Below, one piece after another: positions 25,935-35,921 of a DNA stretch of 64,000 nt. The position numbers and the translations under genes were made by a program. The notes beneath the pieces are model-generated. The model searched no databases and was not told the DNA's origin. It saw only the letters and a program-made list of their open reading frames with translations. How positions within the stretch are numbered: position 1 is the stretch's first letter; each line of letters begins with the position of its first letter. The DNA lies in the NCBI RefSeq assembly GCF_016879755.1, contig NZ_WOFU01000006.1, forward strand, positions 62,001 through 126,000, given 5' to 3'. The DNA is from Bacillus sp. B15-48. GTDB lineage: Bacteria > Bacillota > Bacilli > Bacillales > Cytobacillaceae.

Positions 25935-26657
25935 ATGAATGAATATGAACTCCAAGTGTATGATGAGGTAATTGACTGGAAACATAAAATCCGCAAGCGT
26001 TCAACGATTTTAACGAGAGCATCAAAAAAGATGCAATCGAAATTCAATCGGATGATTCCTGAAAAAGCACATCAAGTGATGACTGAAGCCATTAAGAAAA
26101 TGGTGAAAGCGACATTGACTGGATCTGACTTTACAACGAAAAGGCATCAAGGGACTGGGCTTTCATTGAAAGAACGAGATGCATTGTTAAATCAGAAGTT
26201 GGTTTCCTATCGGAAAACAGCGATGCTCGAAGGGGCAGGAACGGGAGCCGGCGGTTTGTTTTTAGGGTTAGCTGATTTTCCACTGCTTTTGTCAATCAAG
26301 ATGAAATTTTTATTTGAAGCGGCATCGATTTATGGGTATGATCCTTCCGAGTATGAAGAAAGATTGTTCGTTTTACATGTGTTCCAGCTCGCATTTTCAA
26401 GTGATGAAAAACGACGGGAAACGATGGATATTATAGAAGAGTGGGAGACGCGGAAGCAGAGTCTATTAGAGATGGACTGGCAAAAGTTTCAGCAGGAATA
26501 TCGAGATTATATCGATTTAGTTAAAATGGCTCAGCTACTACCAGGTATTGGGGCTGTCGTTGGTGCTTATGCGAATTATAATCTATTGGATCGGCTTGGT
26601 GAAACGGCGATGAATGCCTATCGGTTACGAATATTAAAAACTCCCCCAGTCAGCTAA
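25935..26657 (+). CDS. ecsC: EcsC family protein
   Basis: Third gene of the ecs cluster, 240 residues, biochemical role unknown. The EcsC pattern is visible: a glycine-rich segment (EGAGTGAGGLFLGLADFPLLL) in the middle and a second Gly/Ala segment (LLPGIGAVVGAYANYNLLDRLG) near the end. The ATG at 25935 has AAGGGG 8 bp upstream. It converges with yhaA and shares a terminator with it. Confidence 0.9.
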   Translation: MNEYELQVYDEVIDWKHKIRKRSTILTRASKKMQSKFNRMIPEKAHQVMTEAIKKMVKATLTGSDFTTKRHQGTGLSLKERDALLNQKLVSYRKTAMLEGAGTGAGGLFLGLADFPLLLSIKMKFLFEAASIYGYDPSEYEERLFVLHVFQLAFSSDEKRRETMDIIEEWETRKQSLLEMDWQKFQQEYRDYIDLVKMAQLLPGIGAVVGAYANYNLLDRLGETAMNAYRLRILKTPPVS

Positions 26658-26681
26658 TTCGTGTTTGCCCGGGGGAGTTTT
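26637..26681. terminator. Bidirectional terminator between ecsC and yhaA
   Basis: Arms AAAACTCCCCC and GGGGGAGTTTT (11 bp) flank a 23-nt loop. The first arm lies inside the end of ecsC; T-runs exist in both directions, suiting the convergent genes. Confidence 0.8.
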
Positions 26682-26690
26682 CTGCTAAAA

Positions 26691-27869
26691 TCAATAAGAA
26701 TTTTGGTACTCAATCGCAGCAAGACCGAGGGTTTTTGCTGCGATTAGCATCGCCTTTTCATTAAAGTCAAACTGCGGATGATGATGAGGAAACGCTTCTA
26801 ATTTCCCTTCTGGACGGGCTCCAGTGAAGAAAAACGTTCCTTTCACATGTTGCAAATAATACGCAAAATCCTCCCCAGCCATATCAGGCTCTGTTTCTTC
26901 CACTTTCTCAACTTCAGGTATTTGTAATGCGCATTTTGCGACCAGTTCTGTTTCTGTCTCATGGTTAACAACGGCTGGATAACCGCGGAAATACGTGTAG
27001 TCGTACGTACAATCATTCGCTAGGCAAGTACCTTGTATCACTCTCTCAAGCTCCTGTTCAACTAAATCACGCGTTTCCTCGTTGAATGTCCTTGCTGTCC
27101 CGACAAGCTTCGCCTTATCAGCAATAACATTAAAGGCATTCTCAGCAACAAATGAGGCGACAGTAACAACCGCTGGATCAACCGGTTTGACTCTGCGGCT
27201 AACTACTTGCTGGAGGTTCATGACAAGTTGGGAGGCAGCAACAATCGCATCCTTCGATTTATGTGGTTGCGCACCGTGACCGCCTTTTCCTTGAATGGTA
27301 ACTTCAAAACGGTCAGCGGCTGCCATAAATGGTCCGACTCGGTGGTGAATCGTTCCGGTCGGGAGCGTCGCCCATAAATGGGTTCCGAAGATCACATCAA
27401 CCCCATCAAGACATCCAGCTTCAATCATCGGTTTTGCTCCTCCTGGTGCATATTCTTCTGCATGTTGATGGATGATTACATATGTACCAGAAAGGTTTTT
27501 GCGCATATGATGCAACACTTCTGCTAGAACAAGAAGTGTAGCTGTGTGCCCATCGTGACCGCAGGCGTGCATAACCCCTGGTACTTTTGATTTAAAGGGA
27601 AGATCATTTTCCTCTTGAATCGGTAAGGCGTCAAAGTCAGCACGCAGAGCGACTGTTTTCCCAGGATTTTCCCCATAAATTTTCGCAACAACTCCATTCC
27701 CACCAACATTGGCTGTTACTTCAATCCCTAATTTTTCATAAAAGGATTGAATATATTTCGCCGTGTTGACTTCTTGAAAGGATAATTCTGGATGTTGATG
27801 GAGAAATCTTCTAATTTCAACCATTTCCGTATAGGAGTCTTCAAGCCTCGTAAAAAGTAAATCTTTCAA
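26691..27869 (-). CDS. yhaA: YhaA, M20-family amidohydrolase
   Basis: Metal-dependent amidohydrolase of the M20D type (N-acyl-amino acid or hippurate hydrolase like). Metal ligand regions are MHACGHDGHTATL, HQHAEEYAPGGAK and MAGEDFAYYLQ; the dimerisation domain holds GKGGHGAQPHKSKD. The TTG at 27869 follows AGAGGAGAG by 9 bp and gives 392 residues. Its exact substrate is unknown. Adjacent to ecsC as in B. subtilis. Confidence 0.92.
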   Translation of the reverse strand: MKDLLFTRLEDSYTEMVEIRRFLHQHPELSFQEVNTAKYIQSFYEKLGIEVTANVGGNGVVAKIYGENPGKTVALRADFDALPIQEENDLPFKSKVPGVMHACGHDGHTATLLVLAEVLHHMRKNLSGTYVIIHQHAEEYAPGGAKPMIEAGCLDGVDVIFGTHLWATLPTGTIHHRVGPFMAAADRFEVTIQGKGGHGAQPHKSKDAIVAASQLVMNLQQVVSRRVKPVDPAVVTVASFVAENAFNVIADKAKLVGTARTFNEETRDLVEQELERVIQGTCLANDCTYDYTYFRGYPAVVNHETETELVAKCALQIPEVEKVEETEPDMAGEDFAYYLQHVKGTFFFTGARPEGKLEAFPHHHPQFDFNEKAMLIAAKTLGLAAIEYQNSY

Positions 27870-27937
27870 AATGAAACTCTCCTCTCACGGGTATCATTAA
27901 TTATAGATTATAACATTAAACGGGTGATTAAAATGGA

Positions 27938-27973
27938 AAAGCCTTTTGAACATCCGTTGATTTCAGAAGGCTT
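27938..27973 (-). terminator. Possible terminator of hmoB
   Basis: AAGCCTTCTGAA / TTCAAAAGGCTT on the minus strand (one mismatch), followed by TTCC only. It lies 85 bp after the hmoB stop. The weak T-run lowers confidence. Confidence 0.45.
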
Positions 27974-28057
27974 CTCATGGATATTTTTCCTCTAAAAGGA
28001 ATTTGAATTTACAGAATTTAATTGCAAAGAGAGAATCAGTTTCTCGGCTTTGAAACG

Positions 28058-28588
<531 letters not shown>

Positions 28589-28676
28589 TTATTATACAGA
28601 TGGTTGAAACGAATATAAAAGCTTAAGAAAAATAAGTTTTCAATAAAAAACGTCAATTTTATGACAATTTTTATTC

Positions 28677-28711
28677 TATCCTTTTAAATACATAGTTAAA
28701 AAGGATATAGT
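28677..28711 (+). promoter_or_regulatory. Inverted repeat and possible hemE promoter
   Basis: TATCCTTTTAA (28677-28687) and TTAAAAAGGATA (28696-28707) form an inverted repeat with one extra base. A TATAGT -10 at 28706-28711 and a weak TTTAAA -35 at 28683-28688 (17 bp apart) overlap it. The arrangement resembles an operator over a promoter; no known regulator site is recognised. Confidence 0.4.
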
Positions 28712-28788
28712 GGTGTATAGTCGTAGTCGAGATGACATCGATTCCTTTTAAATGATCACAGTGATACGTGAAAGGTGGATTTTATTAA

Positions 28789-29835
28789 ATGAGCAAAGTG
28801 ATTAACGATACATTTTTAAAAGCTGCAAGGGGAGAGCGAACGGATTATGTACCGGCTTGGTATATGCGTCAAGCTGGACGCTCCCAGCCAGAGTACCGGG
28901 CAATAAAAGAAAAATACTCGTTATTTGAAATTACCCATCAGCCAGAATTATGTGCTTATGTAACAAGATTACCTGTTGAACAATACGATGTAGATGCAGC
29001 GATTTTATATAAAGATATTATGACCCCTCTGCCAGCGATTGGTGTAGATGTTGAGATTCAGTCAGGGATTGGTCCGGTTATTTCAAATCCAATTACTTCA
29101 GTTGCAGACGTAGAGAAACTTGGAGAGTTCAATCCGGAAGAAGATGTTCCATACGTAATTGAGACGATCAAACTATTGACTGAGGAACAGCTTTCTGTTC
29201 CATTAATTGGCTTTTCGGGTGCACCGTTTACTTTGGCTAGCTATATGATTGAGGGTGGGCCTTCAAAAAACTATAATAAAACGAAAGCTTTCATGTATTC
29301 TGAACCAAAAGCGTGGTTTGCGTTAATGGACAAGCTAGCGGACGTTTCGATTCGTTATGTGAAAGCACAAATAAAGGCTGGAGCAAAAGCGATTCAAATT
29401 TTCGATTCTTGGGTAGGAGCATTAAACGTTCAAGATTATCGTTATTATATTAAACCAATCATGCACCGTATTTTCTCCGAATTAAGGGAAGAAAATGTTC
29501 CGCTTATTATGTTTGGTGTCGGAGCAAGTCATCTTGCAAAGGAATGGCATGATCTTCCACTTGATGTCGTTGGACTTGATTGGCGTTTGCAAATTAAAGA
29601 TGCGCGTGAAATGGGCATTCAAAAGACGGTTCAAGGTAATTTAGATCCAGCGATTCTCCTCGCTCCTTGGGACGTGATTGAGGAGAGGGCGAAGGCGATT
29701 CTTGATCAAGGAATGGAACAGCCGGGATATATTTTCAATCTAGGTCATGGTGTGTTCCCGTCAGTAAATCCAGAAACATTGAAAAAATTAACAAGCTTCG
29801 TCCATGAATATTCTGCAGCAAAATTAGGGCGTTAA
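28789..29835 (+). CDS. hemE: HemE, uroporphyrinogen decarboxylase
   Basis: Converts uroporphyrinogen III to coproporphyrinogen III. The signature [16 protein letters not shown] lies at residues ~22-37, and [17 protein letters not shown] is the second family signature. Length of 348 residues is normal. GAAAGGTGG precedes the ATG. First gene of a hemE-hemH-hemY operon with 27 to 32-bp spacing. Confidence 0.97.
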   Translation: MSKVINDTFLKAARGERTDYVPAWYMRQAGRSQPEYRAIKEKYSLFEITHQPELCAYVTRLPVEQYDVDAAILYKDIMTPLPAIGVDVEIQSGIGPVISNPITSVADVEKLGEFNPEEDVPYVIETIKLLTEEQLSVPLIGFSGAPFTLASYMIEGGPSKNYNKTKAFMYSEPKAWFALMDKLADVSIRYVKAQIKAGAKAIQIFDSWVGALNVQDYRYYIKPIMHRIFSELREENVPLIMFGVGASHLAKEWHDLPLDVVGLDWRLQIKDAREMGIQKTVQGNLDPAILLAPWDVIEERAKAILDQGMEQPGYIFNLGHGVFPSVNPETLKKLTSFVHEYSAAKLGR

Positions 29836-29862
29836 AGATGATTGAGAGGTGCAAACACAAAC

Positions 29863-30792
29863 ATGAGTAAACAGAAAATGGGATTGCTTGTTATGGCCTA
29901 CGGGACTCCATATAAAGAGGAAGACATCGAAAGGTACTATACCCATATTCGTCGTGGACGTAAGCCCTCCGAGGAGATGCTTAATGATTTAAAAAGCCGC
30001 TATGAAGCAATCGGCGGCATTTCTCCTTTAGCGAAAATTACGCAGGAACAAGGAGAAAAACTTGAGGCATACTTAAATGAGATCCAGGATCAGTATGAAT
30101 TTAAAATGTATCTTGGACTTAAGCATATTGAACCATTCATTGAAGATGCTGTGAAACAAATGCATGAAGATGGCATTGAAAGAGCCGTCAGCATTGTTCT
30201 AGCTCCACATTTTTCTACCTTCAGCGTCAAGTCTTATAATGGCCGGGCGAAGGAAGAGGCTGAAAGACTTGGTGGTCCTGCAATTGTATCGGTAGAAAGT
30301 TGGTATGATGAACCTAAATTTATTCAATATTGGGTTGACCGCGTAAAGGAAACATTCCATTCCATGCCAGTAGATGAAAGAAATCATGCCGCGCTCATTG
30401 TGTCAGCACATAGCTTACCTGAAAAGATTTTGCAACTTGGCGATCCTTATCCAGAACAATTGCAGAAAACAGCTGAAATGATTGCAGACGGAGCGGGTGT
30501 GAAAAATGTTGTGGTTGGCTGGCAAAGTGCCGGAAACACGCCTGAACCGTGGCTTGGACCAGATGTCCAAGATTTAACTAGAGACTTGTTTGCTGAACAT
30601 CAATACAAAGCATTCGTCTATGTGCCTGCTGGATTTGTTGCGGATCATCTTGAGGTACTCTATGACAATGATTATGAATGTAAGGTTGTTACAGATGAAT
30701 TAGGTGCGTCTTATTATCGACCAGAAATGCCCAATGCACAGCGAGAATTTATCGATGTTTTAGCAACCGTCATTTTAAAAAAACTACCGTAA
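29863..30792 (+). CDS. hemH: HemH (CpfC), coproporphyrin ferrochelatase
   Basis: Inserts iron into coproporphyrin III in the Gram-positive haem route. [19 protein letters not shown] at the N-terminus and SAHSLPEKI with the metal-binding His, plus the [14 protein letters not shown] block with the acidic residue, are visible. The ATG at 29863 is chosen (AGAGGTG about 11 bp upstream), giving 309 residues; the TTG at 29842 overlaps that site. Middle gene of the hem operon. Confidence 0.96.
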   Translation: MSKQKMGLLVMAYGTPYKEEDIERYYTHIRRGRKPSEEMLNDLKSRYEAIGGISPLAKITQEQGEKLEAYLNEIQDQYEFKMYLGLKHIEPFIEDAVKQMHEDGIERAVSIVLAPHFSTFSVKSYNGRAKEEAERLGGPAIVSVESWYDEPKFIQYWVDRVKETFHSMPVDERNHAALIVSAHSLPEKILQLGDPYPEQLQKTAEMIADGAGVKNVVVGWQSAGNTPEPWLGPDVQDLTRDLFAEHQYKAFVYVPAGFVADHLEVLYDNDYECKVVTDELGASYYRPEMPNAQREFIDVLATVILKKLP

Positions 30793-30824
30793 AAGTGAAT
30801 CCAAAAGTAAAGTAGGCGATACCT

Positions 30825-32252
30825 TTGATAGATGGAAAAAAGAGAGTTGTCATTGTGGGGGCAGGGATTACTGGATTGACAGCTGCATACTATCTACAAA
30901 AACATGTCCGTGAACATAACTTGCCCGTTGAAGTCAAACTCATAGAGGCAACCAATCGTGTTGGTGGCAAATTGCAATCGGTTAAAAAAGAGGGCTTTAT
31001 GATCGAACGGGGCCCTGACTCCTTTTTAGAGCGAAAAGAAAGTGCAGCCAGACTTGCCCGTGAAGTTGGGCTTGGAGATAAGATAATTAATAATTCAGCT
31101 GGTAAATCGTATATTTTTGTGAAGGAACAACTTCATCCGATGCCCGGTGGTTCGGTAATGGGGATACCTGCGGAGCTTGGCCCATTTGTTACGACAAAAT
31201 TATTTTCTTGGCCGGGAAAAATTAGAGCTGCAGCAGACTTTATCCTTCCTCCATCGGAGGCAAAAGAGGATCAAGCGGTAGGGACTTTTTTGCGGCGTCG
31301 CCTCGGGGATGAAGTCGTTGAAAATTTAGTTGAGCCGCTACTCTCTGGAATTTATGCTGGAGACATTGATCGAATGAGTTTGATGGCTACATTCCCTAAC
31401 TTTTATCAGTTGGAACAAAAATATGGAAGTCTCGTCCGTGGAACGAAAAAAATGAAGCGAAAAGTACCAAAGCAACCAGGAGCGGAAACGAAGGCGCCTT
31501 CAAAAGGAATTTTTATTACAATCTCATCTGGTCTTCAATCATTTGCAGAAGCAATCGAAGCTAAACTTGAACCAGATTCAGTTCTAAAAGGAACACGAGT
31601 CGATAAAATATCGAAAGAAGAAGCTGGATATAAATTGAAGTTGAGTAATGGAGAAACATGGAAAGCAGATAGCATCCTTGTTACAACTCCACATGAATCA
31701 GCGATACAAATGTTTTCAGATTATGATGAGTTATTCGAAGGGTTTAAGGATATCCCATCAACGTCTGTTGCTACGGTTTCAATGGCTTTTCCTGCAGAAG
31801 TGATTAAGAAGGATATTGATGGTACTGGTTTTGTCGTTTCGCGGAATAGTGATAAAACGATTACAGCTTGTACTTGGACGCATAAAAAGTGGCCGCATTC
31901 AACTCCGAAAGGAAAGGTTCTCTTGCGCTGCTATGTTGGCCGCCCAGGAGATGAGGCAATTGTTGAACAACCAGACAATGAAATGATCAAGATTGTTCTT
32001 GAAGATTTGAGTAAAGCGATGGATATTACAGCTGACCCAGAATTTACGGTTGTAAGTCGTTGGAAAGAGTCAATGCCACAATATATAGTGGGTCATAAAC
32101 AACGGGTAGAGTCGGTTAAAACAAGCCTGAAGTCAGAATTACCAGGAGTCTATATTGCGGGAAGCTCCTACGAGGGAATTGGAATTCCTGATTGTATTGA
32201 CCAAGGAGAAGCAGCTGTTACGAACATATTAACCTTTTTAGAAAAACAATAA
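30825..32252 (+). CDS. hemY: HemY (CgoX), coproporphyrinogen III oxidase
   Basis: FAD enzyme that oxidises coproporphyrinogen III to coproporphyrin III, oxygen-dependent. The dinucleotide-binding motif VIVGAGITGLTAAYYL is at the N-terminus; the C-terminal YIAGSSYEGIGIPDCIDQGE closes the FAD site. A TTG start at 30825 is inferred, with AGTAGGCGA upstream; no in-frame ATG lies near. The length of 475 residues is usual. Last gene of the hem operon, with a terminator after it. Confidence 0.95.
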   Translation: MIDGKKRVVIVGAGITGLTAAYYLQKHVREHNLPVEVKLIEATNRVGGKLQSVKKEGFMIERGPDSFLERKESAARLAREVGLGDKIINNSAGKSYIFVKEQLHPMPGGSVMGIPAELGPFVTTKLFSWPGKIRAAADFILPPSEAKEDQAVGTFLRRRLGDEVVENLVEPLLSGIYAGDIDRMSLMATFPNFYQLEQKYGSLVRGTKKMKRKVPKQPGAETKAPSKGIFITISSGLQSFAEAIEAKLEPDSVLKGTRVDKISKEEAGYKLKLSNGETWKADSILVTTPHESAIQMFSDYDELFEGFKDIPSTSVATVSMAFPAEVIKKDIDGTGFVVSRNSDKTITACTWTHKKWPHSTPKGKVLLRCYVGRPGDEAIVEQPDNEMIKIVLEDLSKAMDITADPEFTVVSRWKESMPQYIVGHKQRVESVKTSLKSELPGVYIAGSSYEGIGIPDCIDQGEAAVTNILTFLEKQ

Positions 32253-32260
32253 ATAAAGAA

Positions 32261-32322
32261 GCCAGCCGTGTAATAAAATGTGCCCTTTCATATAGGACAT
32301 TTTAGTAAACGGCTGGCTTTTA
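32261..32322 (+). terminator. Two-level terminator after hemY
   Basis: Outer stem GCCAGCCGT / ACGGCTGGC (32261-32269, 32309-32317) encloses an inner AAAATGT / ACATTTT stem; a TTTT tail follows. Larger than a simple terminator but correctly placed. Confidence 0.75.
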
Positions 32323-32386
32323 AATTTGTGAGAAATTTTTGAATTCAAAATGGATCCACAATAAGTTATTCTAAGATTCTGATAAT

Positions 32387-32521
32387 CTAGTAATTAATTG
32401 GATTCATGCAAGTATCGCACTTGCTACCGTAGCACTCATGCTGTTCATTAATTGGTTCGCCGCACTCCGTGCAATTTTTAGCAGGCAAGTTTCTGAAAAA
32501 CTCAACAATATTTTCAAGCAT
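32387..32521 (-). CDS. yhfH: YhfH, small zinc-ribbon-like protein
   Basis: A 44-residue protein read on the minus strand, starting MLENIVEFFRNLPAKNC. It carries CTECG, then HECYGSKCDTC, two Cys-x2-Cys pairs expected to bind zinc. This matches the YhfH family of Bacillus. GGGGG about 8 bp before the ATG supports it. It lies next to yhfI as in B. subtilis. Function is unknown. Confidence 0.85.
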   Translation of the reverse strand: MLENIVEFFRNLPAKNCTECGEPINEQHECYGSKCDTCMNPINY

Positions 32522-32715
32522 ATTATTAACCCCCAAATTTTTAAGTGTGGTGATACAGTTATTAAGTTATTTACATTGTATTATAACAGTGTTGGTTGTG
32601 TCAATGATTGTTTTATAACAAATTTTCATGTGTTTTATAACAAATGTAAAAAATGCTAAAATAGGGAAAGTGAAGGATAGTAAAAAATAAGCAATTTGCT
32701 CTAGGAGGAATGAAA

Positions 32716-33450
32716 ATGAAGCTAACTGTTATCGGTTGCTGGGGCGGTTATCCGAAAAAAAACGAAGCAAGCTCAGGCTATCTGCTAGAACATAACGGCT
32801 ATAATTTACTCATTGATTGTGGAAGTGGCGTTCTTTCTAAGTTGCAAAATTATCTTCAACCACAACAATTAGACGCAGTATTGCTTTCCCATTATCATCC
32901 AGATCACAATGCCGATATTGGGGTGCTTTATCATGCTAGACTGATTCAAGGCCTATTAGGTACAAAGCCACCGACATTGCCGATTTATGGTCATCAGCTC
33001 GATGAGCGTGAGTTTGCAAACCTTACATATAAAAAGATTACAAAGGGCGTAGCCTTTGATCCAGAAAAAACGCTTCAGGTTGGTCCTTTCACCGTCTCTT
33101 TCTTACAAACGGTGCATCCAGTTCCCTGTTTTGCAATGAGGGTAGAAGCTGCTGGGAAAGTGCTCGTTTATACAGCGGATACATCTTATAAAGAGGAGTT
33201 TATCGCTTTTAGTAAACAGGCCGATCTCCTTCTTTGCGAGTGTAATTTCTACGGAAATCAAAGCGGAAAAGGTGCCGGCCATATGAACAGCTTTGATGCT
33301 GGAAATTTGGCAGCAGCAGCAGAAGTTCAACAATTAATTCTCACCCATTTGCCACATTATGGGGATACGAATCAATTAGTTATAGAAGCAAATCAAAAAT
33401 ATAATGGTCCAACACAATTAGCGAGCGAAGGTTTATCAATCATGTTATAA
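32716..33450 (+). CDS. yhfI: YhfI, metallo-beta-lactamase fold hydrolase
   Basis: MBL-fold hydrolase of the RNase Z-like/YhfI group, substrate unknown. The metal motif His59-Tyr-His61-Pro-Asp63-His64 is present, with later metal ligands in TVHPVPCFA, YTADTSY and LILTHLPHYGD. The ATG at 32716 has AGGAGG 7 bp upstream; the ATG at 32710 abuts it. Length is 244 residues. Followed by an lplJ remnant. Confidence 0.9.
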   Translation: MKLTVIGCWGGYPKKNEASSGYLLEHNGYNLLIDCGSGVLSKLQNYLQPQQLDAVLLSHYHPDHNADIGVLYHARLIQGLLGTKPPTLPIYGHQLDEREFANLTYKKITKGVAFDPEKTLQVGPFTVSFLQTVHPVPCFAMRVEAAGKVLVYTADTSYKEEFIAFSKQADLLLCECNFYGNQSGKGAGHMNSFDAGNLAAAAEVQQLILTHLPHYGDTNQLVIEANQKYNGPTQLASEGLSIML

Positions 33451-33494
33451 AATAAACTTCATTCATCGATGTTACTGACTTCGAAAACGTATGA

Positions 33495-33605
33495 TTAGGT
33501 GTGAAATATGAACGTGCTGCTTTAGAGAAAGAATTAAGTGATATTGATGTAAAATATTATTTTGGAAATGTTTCTAAAGAGGAATTTTTAAGTCTACTTT
33601 ATTAA
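33495..33605 (+). pseudogene. lplJ: Remnant of lipoate-protein ligase lplJ (C-terminus)
   Basis: A 36-codon open piece reads LGVKYERAALEKELSDIDVK and then YYFGNVSKEEFLSLLY before a TAA. It is bounded upstream by an in-frame TGA and has no proper start signal. The pattern (Y-ER-AL...L..ID...YFG..SKEEFL.LLY) is like the C-terminal tail of LplA/LplJ lipoate ligases. In B. subtilis lplJ lies directly after yhfI, exactly this position. An intact terminator follows. Identification is from recall of the family tail. Confidence 0.55.
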
Positions 33606-33611
33606 ATATAA

Positions 33612-33646
33612 ACACGGTGTCTAAGATGGGTACCGTGTCTTTTTTT
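33612..33646 (+). terminator. Terminator after the lplJ remnant
   Basis: ACACGGT / ACCGTGT (33612-33618, 33632-33638) with a 13-nt loop and a T-run (CTTTTTTT). It has survived the loss of the gene body before it, or serves yhfI. Confidence 0.75.
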
Positions 33647-33728
33647 ATAAAAAATACAATCAGAAATGGTTTTTTATGACTATTGATTTACTTTTTAGCT
33701 TAAATTTTCAAAAAAAACCGAAAACTAC

Positions 33729-33758
33729 TTGAAAACTAGATTAAGATAATATTATAAT
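33729..33758 (+). promoter_or_regulatory. SigA-type promoter of the ABC importer operon
   Basis: TTGAAA at 33729-33734 and TATAAT at 33753-33758 with an 18-bp spacer, about 58 bp before the start of the substrate-binding protein gene. No T-box or TRAP-like leader is seen in the short leader. Confidence 0.55.
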
Positions 33759-33815
33759 TTAACAAATAAAAGCATAAAAGCATTAAAGCAACAGATAAAA
33801 AAGGGGGAATATAAT

Positions 33816-34817
33816 ATGATAAACAAATTAAAAATGTTGACAGCAGTGGGAATTACGAGTGCATTCCTTTTAGCTGGCTGTGGAAGTGATGAAGCTGGGT
33901 CGTCTACTGAGACACCTGAGAATGACAGTAAGGAAATTTTTAAAGTAGGTGCGACACAAATTACGGAACACCCATCACTTGATGCTGCATTTGAAGGGTT
34001 TAAAAAGGCATTGGCAGACGAAGGTCTTGAAGTCGAATACGATGTGCAAAGTGCCCAAGGAGATCCAAATAATAATGGACCAATTGCCCAGAAATTTGTT
34101 GGGGATGGAGTTGACTTAATCTTCGCAAACTCAACGCCAAGTGCACAAAGTGCTTTGAATGCAACTAGAGACATTCCCATTGTATTTACTTCGGTGACCG
34201 ACCCAATCGGTGCTGAGCTCGTCAAATCATTTGAAAATACCGAGGGAAATGTAACTGGAACGGTTGATAACCATCCTGAAGCGATTCCAAACACAGTTGA
34301 ATTTTTGGCTGAACATTTTGAAGGCAAAACGGTTGGCTTAATCTATAATGCTGGTGAACAAAATTCCGTTGCTCAGATTGATATCGCAAGACAGGCTGGA
34401 GAAAAGGCGGGATTAGAGTTTGTAGAGGCAACGGTGTCGACAACGGCGGAAGTAAAGCAGGCAGCTGAATCTTTAATTGGCAAGGCAGAATTGTTTTATG
34501 TTCTTACTGATAATACCGTCGTATCTGGTCTTGACGCGGTGATTATGGTTGCAAATGAAAATAACATTCCATTATTTGTCGGTGAACTTGATTCCGTTGC
34601 CAAGGGTGGCTTCGCAGCATTTGGGTTTAACTATGAAGACATCGGTTATGAAGCGGGGCTAATGGCTGCTCAAATTTTAAAAGGAGAAAAGCAACCATCT
34701 GAACTTCCAGTTCAATATCCACAAAACTTGAAACTTGTCATTAATAAAAAAGCAGCAGAAGAGATGAACATCGAGATGAAAGAAGAGTGGGATAGTTTAG
34801 CTGAATATATCGAATAG
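33816..34817 (+). CDS. ABC importer substrate-binding lipoprotein (TrpX-like)
   Basis: Extracellular solute receptor of the ABC_sub_bind family, which includes streptococcal TrpX. The signal peptide ends in LLAGC with lipidated Cys22, and a Ser/Glu-rich linker precedes the binding domain (IFKVGATQITEHPSLD, SAQGDPNNNGPIAQKFV). Length is 333 residues. AAGGGGG lies upstream of the ATG. First gene of a complete importer operon. The ligand cannot be told from sequence; tryptophan or another aromatic or amino compound is possible by family. Confidence 0.85.
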   Translation: MINKLKMLTAVGITSAFLLAGCGSDEAGSSTETPENDSKEIFKVGATQITEHPSLDAAFEGFKKALADEGLEVEYDVQSAQGDPNNNGPIAQKFVGDGVDLIFANSTPSAQSALNATRDIPIVFTSVTDPIGAELVKSFENTEGNVTGTVDNHPEAIPNTVEFLAEHFEGKTVGLIYNAGEQNSVAQIDIARQAGEKAGLEFVEATVSTTAEVKQAAESLIGKAELFYVLTDNTVVSGLDAVIMVANENNIPLFVGELDSVAKGGFAAFGFNYEDIGYEAGLMAAQILKGEKQPSELPVQYPQNLKLVINKKAAEEMNIEMKEEWDSLAEYIE

Positions 34818-34901
34818 AAATGAATAATCAACATTGGTCCTATTTTGTTGTTTTTATCCAATCAAATAGGGCTAGGGAGTACGTAAGAAAGGATGTGGAC
34901 T

Positions 34902-35921
34902 ATGTCTATTGCTCTATTTGGGTCGATTGAGGCTGGGGCTATATATGCACTGATGGCATTAGGTGTATACTTGTCATTTAGAATTCTTGACTTCCCGGAT
35001 TTGACTGTTGATGGAAGCTTTGTAACTGGTGGGGCTGTGGCTGCGATTATGATCGTAAATGGGAGCAATCCTTTTTTGGCAACATTGGTTGCGATTATCG
35101 CTGGCTTTATCGCTGGCTGCTTTACCGGCCTTCTCCATACAAAAGGGAAAATCAATGCATTATTATCAGGAATTTTAATGATGATTGCCTTATATTCGAT
35201 CAATTTGCGAATTATGGGGAAATCCAATGTTTCCCTACTTTCTGAAGAAACAGTGATTACAAAATTAACGAGTTTTTGGAAGCAACTTGGAATCGATGAT
35301 GTGGTTCAAAGTGGATTAACAGCGATGGGAATTGCCTTTATCCCAAAAACATGGGGAATTTTATTTCTGATGATTATTCTTGCCTTTTTGGTAAAAGCAG
35401 GAATTGATTGGTTCTTGAAAACAGAACTTGGCCTAGCGCTACGGGCGACTGGGGATAACGCAACAATGGTCAAAAGTTTTTCGGTAGATACCGACTTTTA
35501 TAAAATTTTCGGCCTAGGTCTATCCAATGCCCTTGTTGCTTTTTCTGGTGCGTTAGTCGCGCAGTACAATGGATTTGGTGATGTTGGCATGGGAATCGGG
35601 ATGATTGTCATCGGTTTAGCTTCTGTCATTATCGGGGAAGCAGTTTTTGGCGCCAAAAACATCGTTCGCGCGACGGCTGCTGTCATTGGTGGTGCGATAC
35701 TATATCGAATCATTGTGACAATGGCTTTACGGGTTGAGTTTCTTGAAACAGGAGATATGAAATTAATTACAGCTTTAATTGTCATTTGTGCCTTGATTTT
35801 ACCAAAAGTGATTGATCGCCAAAAAGAAAAACAGCGAAAGCGAAAGCGACTGAAAAGCTTACAGGAAAAGGGCGCTGAAGGAAGGGGAGAAAGCCTTGCT
35901 GCAGCTAAAACAGATTTATAA
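34902..35921 (+). CDS. ABC importer permease (branched-chain type)
   Basis: Membrane subunit of the importer, 339 residues with about eight to nine hydrophobic segments, in the BPD_transp_2 family (LivH/RbsC-like; DFPDLTVDGSFVTGGAVAA is typical of the TrpY-like group). The C-terminal tail is very basic (RQKEKQRKRKRLKS). The ATG at 34902 follows AAAGGATG. It overlaps the ATPase gene by 26 bp. Confidence 0.88.
   Translation: MSIALFGSIEAGAIYALMALGVYLSFRILDFPDLTVDGSFVTGGAVAAIMIVNGSNPFLATLVAIIAGFIAGCFTGLLHTKGKINALLSGILMMIALYSINLRIMGKSNVSLLSEETVITKLTSFWKQLGIDDVVQSGLTAMGIAFIPKTWGILFLMIILAFLVKAGIDWFLKTELGLALRATGDNATMVKSFSVDTDFYKIFGLGLSNALVAFSGALVAQYNGFGDVGMGIGMIVIGLASVIIGEAVFGAKNIVRATAAVIGGAILYRIIVTMALRVEFLETGDMKLITALIVICALILPKVIDRQKEKQRKRKRLKSLQEKGAEGRGESLAAAKTDL

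Noticed and set aside
27934-27996. 20-codon ORF (MEKPFEHPLI...) before hmoB end
   Set aside because: No ribosome site, and the frame lies over a terminator-like hairpin.
33501-33605. Intact 34-residue gene starting at GTG 33501
   Set aside because: No ribosome site; the sequence reads as the tail of a larger protein, so it is better called a remnant.
33640-33815. T-box or TRAP leader for the TrpX-like importer
   Set aside because: The leader after the promoter is under 60 nt, has no T-box sequence and no NAG triplet run.
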